Shown here piece after piece: positions 50,099-59,816 of a stretch of DNA of 64,000 nt; within the stretch, counting starts at the first letter, position 1, and each line of letters opens with the position of its first letter. Below the pieces are notes generated by a model. That model was not told the DNA's origin. It did no database searches and was given only the letters and a program-made list of their open reading frames with translations. The stretch is from Candidatus Eremiobacterota bacterium. Its GTDB lineage: Bacteria; Vulcanimicrobiota; Vulcanimicrobiia; Vulcanimicrobiales; Vulcanimicrobiaceae. Both the position numbers and the translations under genes were made by a program. The stretch lies in contig JAFAKB010000030.1 in assembly GCA_019235885.1 (NCBI GenBank), positions 1 to 64,000 on the forward strand, in the 5' to 3' direction.

Positions 50099-51567
50099 TC
50101 ACGGTGATGTAGGTGGTCCGAACCAAGTGGTGAGCGCGTCGGTGAGTCCCGTCTGCGTTTCATCTCCGACCCAGGCGACATAACCGTCGGGCCGAATCAA
50201 CACGGCCGTGGGAGCGCTGACCGCGCCGAGCGCCGGAAGCTCCCACGCACCGTCGTATTCGGCGTCGATCGACTTCACCCGATCCGACCATTGCGCGATG
50301 TCGAAGCCGCCGGGCTCACCGAGGTTGAGCAGCACCGGCCGGGCCTCGTGCAGCAGGGTGAAGACTCGCAACGGGCCGTTGGCGGAGATCACGTCGAGAT
50401 CGGGCATGCGGCGTCCGAGCAGCGGGTGTCCCTCGCCCAGGTCGTAATGAACGTCCAGGCCGGACATCATCGCGGCGAAGCGCCGCCGCGGTTCGTCCAT
50501 GCTGAGCAACTCGGAAAGGGCGTCGCCCAAGGCCTTGATGCGATCGTCCGCGGCGCGGCGAAACGGAATTTGCGCCAGCGTGTTGCGCAGCACGCGCGCA
50601 CCGACCGGATGGCGCTCGGCATGGTAGGTATCGAGGAGGCTTTCCGGCGAGGTCTGCTTGACGACTTGGGCCAGCTTCCAGCCCAGATTCACCGCATCTT
50701 GGACGCCGATGTTGAGTCCCTGACCACCGACCGGGTTGTGCACGTGCGCCGCATCTCCGGCCAGCAGCACCCGCCGGTCGCGATAGGCTGCGGCTTGTCG
50801 AGCCATGTCGGTGAAACGGGAAATCCACGCGAGACGGTGGACTCCGTAATCGGTCCCACGAACGGCGACGAGCGCTTCGCTCAGATCACGCAAAGTGGGT
50901 TCGTCGTCCGTTCTGAGGTCTTGTTCGGTCACGACAAGCCGCACCGGTCCCTTGCCGTCCAGCCCGTTGATGGCGAGAAAGCCGCGCGCGTCGTGGTGCA
51001 TGCCCAATTCCGGTTCGTCGGCCATCTCGACTTCGGCGATCAACCAACTCGTCGTCGGATCCCATCCGGGGAATTCAATGCCGGCTGCTTTGCGGATCAG
51101 ACTGCGTCCGCCGTCGCATCCGACGAGATACTGCGCGCGAAGCGACCGGCCGTCGGACAGCTCGACGTCGACGCCGGTGTCATCTTGCGCGAAGCTCGTC
51201 ACTTCACATTGGCGATAGAACGGCACCGCCAGCTCCTCGACCCAGCCCGCCAGAATGCGCTCGATGCCGTTTTGCCAGAGCGCGAGACCGTAGTTATGCC
51301 GGGTCGGAAAGTCGCTGATGTCCAACGAAACGCGGCGAACCCGGCGACCTGAGCGATCTGTCCCTGCGAAAGGAACCGCTCGGCGATTCCGCGCTGATCG
51401 AGCACCTCGATCGTGCGCGCGTGCAGACCGCCTGCGCGCGAGCCGACGAGATCCTGGCCGGCGCGCCGCTCGACGACGGCAACGTCGATGCCCGCCAGCG
51501 CCAACTCGCCCGCCAGCATCAGCCCCGTCGGACCTCCTCCGCAAATCACCACGGCATGCGCGGTCAT
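50099..51567 (-). pseudogene. FAD-dependent aromatic monooxygenase with a one-base frameshift
   Basis: A flavoprotein hydroxylase of the PheA/TfdB type. The N-terminal FAD fingerprint (VVICGGGPTGLMLAGELALA) is in one frame from ATG 51567. Near 51,315-51,345 the sequence moves to another frame (LDISDFPTRHNYGLALWQ), which continues through DG motif YLVGCDGGRSLIRKAAG and the GD motif VLLAGDAAHVHNPVGGQGLN to the stop at 50099. Total length is 1,469 bases, one short of a multiple of three, so one lost base explains it. All domains are otherwise present, so this is a recent mutation or a sequencing error. Confidence 0.75.
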
Positions 51568-51618
51568 CCCCCACCCTCCAAACGCTTCGAGGGGCGATTA
51601 TACGGCACGACCCGGGAC

Positions 51619-51649
51619 TTGCCACAAGCCCGGGGTCCTACGGTATAAT
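51619..51649 (+). promoter_or_regulatory. Sigma70-like promoter TTGCCA-N19-TATAAT
   Basis: TTGCCA at 51619-51624 and a perfect TATAAT at 51644-51649 stand out in this GC-rich DNA. The spacer of 19 bp is slightly long. It reads rightward into a short inverted repeat (TTCTCAA-ACTG-TTGAGAG, about 51676-51693) and then a 230-bp stretch before a small acidic gene. A small RNA is possible. Confidence 0.4.
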
Positions 51650-51917
51650 GGAAGTGGGAAGAGGGCTCGCGATTCTCAAACTGTTGAGAGCGCCCTTGCC
51701 GCCACATCGCGGCGGCAATTGCGAGCTTGTGATCTTTGTTCCACGGCGGCCCGACTGCGCGGTCCCACCGGTGCAGCGCGAAGGCGGGCGCTTCGAGCGA
51801 GGACGTCTCGGCGATATCCGGCCGCAAAATGCCGATCGGTGAAGCGCACGCAGGTTAAGACGACCTTACGGTGCGATGTCGCGCATGGCCCGCATGGGTC
51901 GCGGGAACACCGACGGC

Positions 51918-52106
51918 ATGAGCGATACTCCCATTCCTCGACTCGATCCCGATGCGCTGAAGCACGAGCGGCACGACCCCGATCTGGGCTCCGAAGCGGA
52001 CAACGCGGAGTTCGATCGCGTCGCGCGGGGCGACGACGCGATGTCTGTGCCGCAGACGAACAATCCGCCGGAGCCGACGGCGGGGGCCACTCCCCCGGCA
52101 CGCTGA
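51918..52106 (+). CDS. Small acidic hypothetical protein
   Basis: About 62 residues (MSDTPIPRLDPDALKHERHD ... EFDRVARGDDAMSVPQTNNP), acidic and probably disordered. The frame opens to 51876, and the start is not fixed by a strong ribosome-binding site. No family recognised. Confidence 0.5.
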   Translation: MSDTPIPRLDPDALKHERHDPDLGSEADNAEFDRVARGDDAMSVPQTNNPPEPTAGATPPAR

Positions 52107-52171
52107 CGGCGTCTCGGCAACCGCTACGCGGCGACGGCGTCGAAGGGCCGGACGCGTGATCGGAGGCTGCC

Positions 52172-53629
52172 TCAGTAGTCCGACGGGCCGGAGTCGACGC
52201 CGAGCTGGAAGAAGAAGCTGATGCCCACGTGCAGCGTCGCGATCGGCTGGTATGCCGGCGGGGTTTGCGTGAAGTCGAAGCAGTCCGCGAGATCGTCGGC
52301 GCGCACGTCGGTGGTGCCGAGCGACGGAATTCCGAGCGCGCGCTCCGTGAACTTCAATACCGACCCGAACTCGTGCTGCACGTGCGAGACGTAGCCGTGC
52401 CGCGCCCACTTCGAGATGACCATCAGCGGTACGCGCATGCCGAGGCCGTCCCCGTCGAGCTGCGGCGGGTTGACGTGGTCGTACCACCCGCCGTGGTCGT
52501 CCCACGTGACGAGGATCGCGGTGTCGTCCCAGTAGCGCGAGCTTGCGAGCTGATTGGCGAGCATCGCGACGTAGTCGGGTCCGAGGTTTGTCGTGTTCTG
52601 CGGGTGGTCGGTCGCGACGATCGGCGGGTTCACCCACGACACGTCCGGCAGCGTACCCTGCTGCATGTCGGTGAACACGCGCCAGCCGGGTCCGACGATG
52701 CGCGAGTTCCAGTCGGGGCCGTTGCGGATATGGTTGATCGCGTCGTACGGAAGCGTCGCGGCGGCCGATTTCTTGCCGGTTGCGCGGTAATCCAGCAGAA
52801 ACGTGTAGTACAGCCACTGCTTGCCGACGCGTTCGACCGCATCGCCGAGGGTCGTCGTGTCGAAGCACGGAAATTCCGCGCCCGTAATGTTCGATGGCAT
52901 CGCGCTATCGTGCGTGGGAACCGTCGTGCCGGCCGGTGCGTCGCAGCCCCAGATCAGCGGATCGGTCGGGTCGTCGGTTTCGTTGTGCGACGTTCCCGCG
53001 ATCAGGAAGAGATGGCCGGGATAGCTCGGGCCCGTTTGTGACGCGAACATGCGATCAGCGAGCGTGAAGCGCGACGCAACGTCCCAGTACGGCTGCGTTT
53101 CGGCCCGCGGCACGTATCCGTAGGGGTAGAGCGGATCGGGCGGAGCGCCGAAACAATTCGCGGGTGTCGTGTCGAAACCGTCCATCTTGCCGCCGTCCCA
53201 GTCCTTGACCCAAGCGGCGTGCGAGTGGTCGGGATCGCAGGGCGCTTCGAACGGCGTGGGCCGCAGCGGCACCGTCACGCCGAGGTGCGTCTTCGCCGAA
53301 GCGACGCTGTCCGCGCCGGGATAGCCGTTGAAGAGATTGTCGAAGGTGCGGTTCTCCATGATCACCACGATCACGTGGCGGATCTTTCCACTGCCGAGCA
53401 GCGCGGGATTCGGTGTCGGCGCCGGCGCCGGCGTCGCACCGGGCGGCGGCGTCGGAACACCTGGCGGCGGGCTCGGCGGGGCGCCGGGGATGGGCGTCGA
53501 CGTCGCGCCCGGCCCCGGCGTACTCACGCCGATCGCACCGGCCGAACTCCCCGGCGGTACCGAGTACGACGAGCCGCCGCCGCACGCGGCAAGCAGCATC
53601 GACGCGAGCAAGACGGCGAGCAGACGCAC
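52172..53629 (-). CDS. Lipoprotein phosphoesterase (phospholipase C/acid phosphatase family)
   Basis: A 485-residue exported lipoprotein: GGAGG precedes a GTG start and the signal ends in the lipobox LAAC. A Pro/Ala-rich linker follows, then a phosphoesterase of the alkaline-phosphatase superfamily (PF04185 type). [20 protein letters not shown] is the metal-binding N-motif and [15 protein letters not shown] the C-terminal metal motif. It probably hydrolyses phosphomonoesters or phospholipids at the cell surface. It lies 72 bp after the porin gene on the same strand and may form a nutrient-acquisition unit with it. Confidence 0.88.
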   Translation of the reverse strand: MRLLAVLLASMLLAACGGGSSYSVPPGSSAGAIGVSTPGPGATSTPIPGAPPSPPPGVPTPPPGATPAPAPTPNPALLGSGKIRHVIVVIMENRTFDNLFNGYPGADSVASAKTHLGVTVPLRPTPFEAPCDPDHSHAAWVKDWDGGKMDGFDTTPANCFGAPPDPLYPYGYVPRAETQPYWDVASRFTLADRMFASQTGPSYPGHLFLIAGTSHNETDDPTDPLIWGCDAPAGTTVPTHDSAMPSNITGAEFPCFDTTTLGDAVERVGKQWLYYTFLLDYRATGKKSAAATLPYDAINHIRNGPDWNSRIVGPGWRVFTDMQQGTLPDVSWVNPPIVATDHPQNTTNLGPDYVAMLANQLASSRYWDDTAILVTWDDHGGWYDHVNPPQLDGDGLGMRVPLMVISKWARHGYVSHVQHEFGSVLKFTERALGIPSLGTTDVRADDLADCFDFTQTPPAYQPIATLHVGISFFFQLGVDSGPSDY

Positions 53630-53701
53630 GACAACCTCCAGCGAAGCGCTGGCGCTGCCGTACCCAGCGCCGGTGAACGAAACATTAAGACCTGCTTGAG
53701 C

Positions 53702-55285
53702 TCAGAAGTCGTACTCCAATTGTGCCCGGTTGTACTTGAAGTACGGCGCGCCGCCGTATTGCGCCGTGTTCGCCTGCTCGCGGTCCGCGTAGCGGTACCG
53801 GAACAAGAGCCCCTTGTACGCGCCGGGACGCGGCTTGTTCGCGAAATACTGCAGGTCCGCGTCGAACTCGGAGGTCTGCTGCTGTCCCAGCCGGTTGCCG
53901 TAGTCGTAGTAGGCGCGGCTCGTCACGAACACCAGCCGCTTGTCGGGCGACGTATAGCCGGCGCTCAGCTTGACGCCGTTGCCGGCGGCGCGCCGGTCGG
54001 CCATCCCCTGTGAGATGCTCGTCGTGAACAGCGGGTCGGTCGCGTAAGAATCGGTGTACGGGCTGGCAAACCCGCCATACAGATAGGTCGTCGTGCCGTT
54101 CGCGTTGGCGATGCATGACGGCGCGTTCGAGCCGATGAAATACGGCAGGCTGAATCCCGCTTTCGCGCCGGCGACGTGCGCCGCCGAGCACGTCGTGCCT
54201 GCGGGGGGCGTGACCGTCGCGCTGTGCTGCGGAATTTGGTCGTAGCCGAGCGCGAGGGTGATCGTCTTGGTAACGTTCGCGCCGACCTGTGCGCCGAATG
54301 CGAAGGCATCGATCTGCCCGAGCAGAGCCGAGCCCGTGCTGGTTTCGCGCCCCGCTTGCAGCGCCAGGTACGGTTTGCTCTTCTGGCCCTGGTCGGTGTA
54401 GCGTGCGTCGAGCCACGTCAGGCTCGCGATGTCATCGAAATGGTACAGGTGCAGGTTCGTCGTGAGACCGTGCTGGCCGGCGAAGCCGACGCGGCCGTAC
54501 TGGAACCCACCGTTCGAGACGCCGTGTCCGCCCGGGAAGTAGCGATAGGCGGGCAGGCCGGGATTGCTCCCGAGGTTGTTGACCGCCGTCAGCAGCGTCT
54601 TGTCGTCGAACGCGGAGTTCGTGCGGCTCTCGAACCGCGTCATGTCCATCAGTTCGAGCGAAACGCCGCCGCCCGCCGTGTACGCGACGTCCGCCCCCTG
54701 GAACGCGACCGGTTTGAGCCGAGAGTCGGACGCGTTCGCCCACGGCGTGTTGATCACTTGGTCGCCGACCTTCGCGTACAGGTGCGGGTCCTTGTACTGC
54801 ACGTACGCCTCATACAGCGTGTTGAGAGCGTAGCCAGGCAGCGTGTCGTCGGGGTTGAGCGATGTCGTCGGAGGCTTGTAGCCGCCGCACGGCGGCTGCA
54901 GGTGCGTCGCGGGATTGGGGCAGCCGTTGAACGGCGTCGCGTAGAGATACGACGCACCGGCTGAGAACGGAGAGCTACCGAAACGGTAATCGGCGTGCAA
55001 GCTGAGCCCCGGTTCGATCGATTGCTGATTGACGGCCTTGACGCCCTTGATCGCATTGAGCCGCGTGAAGTCGTACACGCGCAGATACCCGCGCACGCTC
55101 AGCGCGCTCGGATAAGGCGAGGGCGCAGGCGTTGCGGCAGCAGCGGCCGGCGAGGGTGGCGCTGGAATAGACGGCGACGTCTGCGCATGCGCGGCAGAAG
55201 GAAGGATACTCGCGACACACGTGAAGGCAAGCGCTGCTGCGGAAGTGCGCAGCGTTGATGATGAGATCGGCACGGCGAGCAGCAT
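53702..55285 (-). CDS. Outer-membrane porin-like protein
   Basis: A 527-residue protein with a signal peptide (ALAFTCVASILPSAAHA), a Pro/Ala linker and a 400-residue beta-barrel with alternating hydrophobic strands, ending in a C-terminal Phe (AQLEYDF) as outer-membrane barrels do. YLRVYDFTRLN and KVGDQVINTPWAN recall OprD/alginate-type porins. No Shine-Dalgarno is evident before the ATG at 55285. It is followed by the phosphoesterase, so uptake of phosphate-related solutes is one possibility. Confidence 0.8.
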   Translation of the reverse strand: MLLAVPISSSTLRTSAAALAFTCVASILPSAAHAQTSPSIPAPPSPAAAAATPAPSPYPSALSVRGYLRVYDFTRLNAIKGVKAVNQQSIEPGLSLHADYRFGSSPFSAGASYLYATPFNGCPNPATHLQPPCGGYKPPTTSLNPDDTLPGYALNTLYEAYVQYKDPHLYAKVGDQVINTPWANASDSRLKPVAFQGADVAYTAGGGVSLELMDMTRFESRTNSAFDDKTLLTAVNNLGSNPGLPAYRYFPGGHGVSNGGFQYGRVGFAGQHGLTTNLHLYHFDDIASLTWLDARYTDQGQKSKPYLALQAGRETSTGSALLGQIDAFAFGAQVGANVTKTITLALGYDQIPQHSATVTPPAGTTCSAAHVAGAKAGFSLPYFIGSNAPSCIANANGTTTYLYGGFASPYTDSYATDPLFTTSISQGMADRRAAGNGVKLSAGYTSPDKRLVFVTSRAYYDYGNRLGQQQTSEFDADLQYFANKPRPGAYKGLLFRYRYADREQANTAQYGGAPYFKYNRAQLEYDF

Positions 55286-55408
55286 ATGCGCGCGTCGTTA
55301 ACGGATGGTTATTTATGTGCGCATAACGTGAATCAGCCGGCCTTGGCCGCCGCCCTAACATTCGATTAAGGCCACCCTGGTGGCATCGTCGTGTGTGCTT
55401 CTGAAGGC

Positions 55409-56206
55409 ATGCTGATCGCGCAGATATCGGACATGCACATCCGCCGTAAGGGCGATCTCCTCCACCACATGATCCACACTGGCCGCGAGCTGCGGCGTGC
55501 CGTCGCGGCGATCAACGATTTCGTGCCCAGGCCGAATTTCGTGGTCGCGACCGGCGATCTCGTCGACCGCGGAAAGAGCAAGGAGTACCGGCGCCTCCGC
55601 GCCATCCTCGACCAGCTCGCGATGCCATACTACCTCGTGGCCGGCAACCACGACGATCACGCCGGGCTGCGCGACGAGTTCGCGGATCATGGTCACCTCC
55701 CGCGTTCGGGATCGCTCTCCTATGTCGTCGAGACGCGTCCCGTCCGTCTGGTGGTGCTCGACACGACGCGTGGCCGTAGCCACGGCGGCGGGCTCGACGC
55801 AGCGCGGCTGCGCTGGCTCGACGAGAAGCTGAGCCGCGCACCAGCGACCGCGACGCTCGTCGCGATGCATCACCCGCCGTTCGACACCGGCATCGCACCG
55901 CTCGACTCGCATCCGCTGCGCGGTCGCGAGGAACTTGCAGCGATTGTTGCGACTCATCCGCAGGTGGTGCGCATGATCGGCGGTCATATCCACCGCGCGT
56001 GCGAGGCCGCGTTCGGCGGAACCGTCGCGTCGACGGCGCCGAGCACGGCGCACCAGCTCATTCTCGATCGCCAACCGTCGGGGGGCTACATGCTGCGTCT
56101 AGAGCGTCCGGCGTTCGTCATGCACCGCTGGACCGGTCGAGCCCTGACTTCCGAAATCCACCCGACGACCGGCCGCGCCGCACCGCACTTGCGCGCCGTC
56201 TGCTGA
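55409..56206 (+). CDS. CpdA-like metallophosphoesterase
   Basis: A 265-residue class III cyclic-nucleotide phosphodiesterase-type enzyme. All metal motifs are present: ISDMHIRRKG, VVATGDLVDRG, LVAGNHDDH, MHHPPFDTG and GGHIHRA. The ATG at 55409 is the preferred start; an ATG 18 bp earlier is in frame. It is divergent from the porin gene across about 120 bp and may hydrolyse cAMP or related phosphodiesters. Confidence 0.9.
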   Translation: MLIAQISDMHIRRKGDLLHHMIHTGRELRRAVAAINDFVPRPNFVVATGDLVDRGKSKEYRRLRAILDQLAMPYYLVAGNHDDHAGLRDEFADHGHLPRSGSLSYVVETRPVRLVVLDTTRGRSHGGGLDAARLRWLDEKLSRAPATATLVAMHHPPFDTGIAPLDSHPLRGREELAAIVATHPQVVRMIGGHIHRACEAAFGGTVASTAPSTAHQLILDRQPSGGYMLRLERPAFVMHRWTGRALTSEIHPTTGRAAPHLRAVC

Positions 56207-56279
56207 CGCGGACCGTTCGTGGACGTGGCCGAGCAGAGATCGTGTCCCGCGGAGTGTGGTATGAACGACTCTCGACGGT

Positions 56280-56750
56280 CTACGACAGCTCGACCCACGT
56301 CGGCGCATGATCGCTCGTCTTCTGTCGCGCTCGCACGTCGCGATCGACGCTGGCGGCAACGAGGCGCGCCGCGACGGCGGGACTCAGCATGGTATGGTCG
56401 ATGCGCAGGCCCGCATCGCGGCCGAATGCGTTCCGGAAGTAATCCCAAAACGTATAGATCCGCTCGCCCGGGTGCAGCGCCCGTAGGGCGTCGGTCCACC
56501 CCTGCGCCGCAAGCCGCTGAAACGCGGCCCGTACTTCGGGGCGGAAGAGCGCGTCGTCGACCCAGCGCTCCGGCTTGTACACGTCCAGCTCGGCCGGCAT
56601 GACGTTATAATCGCCCCCCAGAACCGCCGGAACGCCGCGCGCGAGCAGGCTGCCTGCGTAGTCGATGAGCGCATCGAACCAGGCGAGCTTGTAGTCGAAC
56701 TTTGGGCCAGGCGCGGGGTTGCCGTTCGGCAGATACAGGCACCCGACCAG
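56280..56750 (-). pseudogene. xthA: xthA (exonuclease III) C-terminal remnant
   Basis: About 155 residues matching the C-terminal half of exonuclease III: LYLPNGNPAPGPKFDYKLAW, GGDYNVMPAELDVYKPERW, and FWDYFRNAFGRDAGLRIDHT with SDHAPTWVEL at the end. An in-frame TAA at 56751-56753 closes it upstream, and the sequence beyond does not look like the N-terminal half (MKIATWNVNGIR-type). It lies beside the S12 hydrolase gene and is most likely a truncated leftover. Confidence 0.8.
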
Positions 56751-56897
56751 TTAGGCGTCGGTCGGGCCTTGCCCGAGCCGGCCCGGCGACGCCCGGCCGT
56801 TGCGGCGGCTCGGCTGCCGATCGCGTTAACCGTGAGGGGCGCCCGGTACCTGGGAATAGATCGAACCCCCAGTAGGAAAGCGAAGGATCGCCGCCCA

Positions 56898-58547
56898 GTG
56901 AGACTTGTAAATCAGAACGAGATTGCCGAGCGCCTCGAGGCCTATGCCGAGCGCATCGGGCCATTCGGGTTCTCCGGCGCCTTTCTGGTGGGCCGCGGGG
57001 CCGATATCGTCTACGAGCGCGGCGTGGGCTATGCCGACCGCCGGACGGAGTCGCCGATCACCCCGGAGACGATCTTCGATACCGGCTCGATCACCAAGCA
57101 GTTCACCGCGGCGACGATCCTTGCACTCCAAGAGGCCGGACGACTGCGCGTCACCGACACGCTGGCGACGTTCTTCCCGGAGGCTCCGGAGGACAAGCGC
57201 GCGATCACCGTTCACCACCTGCTCTCGCACTCGGCCGGCCTGCACTTCACCTTTGGCCACGACTACGATCCGCTGACCCGCGACGGGCTCATCGCAGCGA
57301 TCATGGCATCCAAGCTGGGAAGCGTTCCGGGCACGGCGTTCAATTACTCGAACGTCGGATACACGCTGCTCGCGGCGATCATCGAGCTCGTCGAAGGCTG
57401 CAGTTACGAGCAGGTGCTGCGCGAACGAATACTCCGGCCTGCCGGCTTGAACGAAACCGGATACGTGCTCCCCGATTGGGATCGCGCGCGCATCGCACAC
57501 GGATACGACGGAAGCGCCGATTGGGGAACCTCGCTCGACCATTTGTGGGCGAGCGACGGCCCCTACTGGAACCTGCGCGGCAGCGGTGGACTGCTCTCGT
57601 CGTTGCGCGATCTGCACCGGTGGCACCGTGCGCTGCGCGACGGATCGGTTCTCTCCGAGGAGAGCCGCGCCGCCTTGTTCCGCCCGAACATCCCGATGAC
57701 GAACGAGGTCTCATACGCGTACGGGTGGTCGATCTCGAAAACGCCGCGCGACACGACCGTGGCTTCGCACCATGGCACCAACGGCGTCTTCCTCGCCGAC
57801 TTCCGGCGCTACCTTGACGAAGACGTCGTGGTGCTGATGTTCACGAATCAAGCGACGCCGGGGTCGGCGATCGTTCACCCGCTGCAGCAATTCGTTTTCG
57901 GTCCGGTCCCCGAGCTGCCGCCATCGGTCGATGACCACTCCGATCACCTCGAGCGCTTCGCGGGTGACTACGGTAGCAGCATCATCGTCCGGGTCGCTGC
58001 CGAGCGCACCGGACTGCTCGTTCAGCCACGCGATCAGCCGGCGTTTTCGGTTATCAGCGCCATACCGCCGAAGTACGCCGCAACCGCCGCGCAGCGGAAT
58101 GCCAAGCAGCAACAGGCGCTCGCGGATGCAGTCGTGGGCGATTACCGCCGGTGGATGGCGCTGCAGCTCGAGGACACGCCCGACGTCCGAGCTCGCCAGC
58201 ACGTCTTTTGGGACGGGGTTCGCGACACCGTCGGAACGATCACCGCAGTCAACGCGCTCGGAGAGGTCGCCGGCGGAAACGGTGTCGACTCGTATGCCTG
58301 CATCACCGGCAGCGAAGGCGCGTTGCTCGTGCGTATTGCCTGGTCGCATGACGAGTGCATCCAAGACGTCGATGCGGCGCCGCAGCTCCCGGAGTTTCGC
58401 TTCGCCCGGGCCCTCGACGGAACGTTCATAAACTACGACCTCCGCAACCAGACCGTGGTGCGTCTCCGCTTCGGCGGCGACCTCACGATCGAAGGTCCGG
58501 CCGGAACGTTCCGCGTCGTGCGCGCAATGCAGCGGCGCCCGATGTGA
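56898..58547 (+). CDS. Serine hydrolase, beta-lactamase/PBP-like (S12)
   Basis: A 549-residue protein from GTG 56898, preceded by AAGGAT. The penicillin-binding set is complete: S64-I-T-K67 (nucleophile and lysine), Y-S-N in FNYSNVGYT, and HHGTNGVF as third motif. The C-terminal 180 residues form an extra domain that resembles DUF3471-like tails. No signal peptide is evident, so it may be cytoplasmic or use another export route. Likely an esterase, D-aminopeptidase or peptidase; a beta-lactamase role is not established. Confidence 0.88.
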   Translation: MRLVNQNEIAERLEAYAERIGPFGFSGAFLVGRGADIVYERGVGYADRRTESPITPETIFDTGSITKQFTAATILALQEAGRLRVTDTLATFFPEAPEDKRAITVHHLLSHSAGLHFTFGHDYDPLTRDGLIAAIMASKLGSVPGTAFNYSNVGYTLLAAIIELVEGCSYEQVLRERILRPAGLNETGYVLPDWDRARIAHGYDGSADWGTSLDHLWASDGPYWNLRGSGGLLSSLRDLHRWHRALRDGSVLSEESRAALFRPNIPMTNEVSYAYGWSISKTPRDTTVASHHGTNGVFLADFRRYLDEDVVVLMFTNQATPGSAIVHPLQQFVFGPVPELPPSVDDHSDHLERFAGDYGSSIIVRVAAERTGLLVQPRDQPAFSVISAIPPKYAATAAQRNAKQQQALADAVVGDYRRWMALQLEDTPDVRARQHVFWDGVRDTVGTITAVNALGEVAGGNGVDSYACITGSEGALLVRIAWSHDECIQDVDAAPQLPEFRFARALDGTFINYDLRNQTVVRLRFGGDLTIEGPAGTFRVVRAMQRRPM

Positions 58548-58580
58548 CCGCCGAGTCCGTAAGGACCCCAAGGCGTGATT

Positions 58581-59534
58581 TTACATTCTCATATCCATTT
58601 GGGCGCCCGATTGCATCATCTGAAGGTGCCCGAGCGCTGCGCTCCAGTCGGCTGACGAGATACCGATGCTGCTGCGAAACGGATATTGCAGTTCGAAGAG
58701 CAACACGAGCGTTGAAACGGTGACGACCGTTACGGCTGACGTCATTAGCAGATGAATACGCTTATTCGAAAGCCCGAAGAGCCAGCAAAATCCGATGACG
58801 CAGAATGCACCGATCGCCAAGACAAGCCACTCGAACGAGGATAGCCCGCACGAATTATCGGACAGCCTGCGTTGCCGGACGTCGTGCAGGATCACGAGCT
58901 GTCCGACGGTCGTGCTTTGGGCATTTGCTTGTTCCCAATTCGACGGTGCAAAGGCCTCGGCAGCGCTCAGCGCATCCATAACGATGACGTCGCCGTGCCG
59001 ATCGAATGTACCGCTGCGCATGCGCTCCCACTCACTACCGACCATTAGTTTCGAATATTCAAGAACATCTTCGCGAATCCGCGCTCTCCGCGTCGGCGGC
59101 AGGCCCACAGCGGTATGCCAGATATCTGCAGCAGCCGAGGCTTCTTGAGAAACCAACTGGCGTGCATCAGAGAAATGTTGCCACGTCACGACCGTGAGAA
59201 ACCCGAGCACAACGGCATAAAGCGTGCCCACGACGGCAACGATGAAGCCTCCAACTTCGTTGTGTTTGACAAAGTCCTGTTCGCTAAAACGGCGATGAAG
59301 ATATCGCTGCACGCCTCCTACCAGGACGAGGCACGACCACACAGCAAGAGCAAGTAGGCTCGGCGCCGGAAGGCTGATAAGACGGTCCACGAAGGCCGGA
59401 GCCTTAAACTGTTCTACCGCCGCCGCGATGGTGCAGAGAACGATGAGGCCGGCGAACGATTTCAAGAGGGCGAAGCGATCAACTCGCGCGTTTCCCGTTG
59501 CTGGAGAATCATTGCAAGCGCGGCCCCCATCCAT
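58581..59534 (-). CDS. DUF4239 membrane protein (bestrophin-like)
   Basis: About 317 residues from ATG 59534; the frame extends upstream to 59738 through two copies of a repeated peptide. Two transmembrane helices near the N-terminus (LKSFAGLIVLCTIAAAV, SLLALAVWSCLVLVGGV), a motif with HNEVGGFIVAVVGTLYAVVL, then two near the C-terminus (WLVLAIGAFCVIGFCWLF, LLMTSAVTVVTVSTLVLL) fit DUF4239. Function unknown; possibly a channel. Confidence 0.8.
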   Translation of the reverse strand: MDGGRACNDSPATGNARVDRFALLKSFAGLIVLCTIAAAVEQFKAPAFVDRLISLPAPSLLALAVWSCLVLVGGVQRYLHRRFSEQDFVKHNEVGGFIVAVVGTLYAVVLGFLTVVTWQHFSDARQLVSQEASAAADIWHTAVGLPPTRRARIREDVLEYSKLMVGSEWERMRSGTFDRHGDVIVMDALSAAEAFAPSNWEQANAQSTTVGQLVILHDVRQRRLSDNSCGLSSFEWLVLAIGAFCVIGFCWLFGLSNKRIHLLMTSAVTVVTVSTLVLLFELQYPFRSSIGISSADWSAALGHLQMMQSGAQMDMRM

Positions 59535-59610
59535 GGAAGAGCGAACCGCCGCGCCAAATGCGAGGGAAGCGGCGCTCGTTGAGAGCGGTGTGGCCCTGCG
59601 GCGCATTAGC

Positions 59611-59691
59611 TGAAAGTGGTTGTCTATTCCGCCCCGTCTTTTCGGGCTCATCGGATGAAAGCGGTTCTCTCTTCCGCTCCGTCTTTTCGGA
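59611..59691. repeat. Two-copy tandem repeat, 45-bp period
   Basis: TGAAAG(T/C)GGTT.TCT begins at 59611 and again at 59656, and both copies run into CCGTCTTTTCGG. About 36 of each 45 bp align by eye. It lies upstream of the DUF4239 start. If translated in that gene's frame, it gives two PKRR-type peptides; it may simply be noncoding. Confidence 0.55.
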
Positions 59692-59816
59692 CACGTTTGC
59701 CTTTCTGTTGGTTGCACGAGCAGCGGCGGGCGCCGCAACGGCGAAGATACTGTCAGAAGCGGACGGGGGAGACCACCGATATCTGTATAAACTAGCCGTA
59801 TAATCGAGGTGACAGC

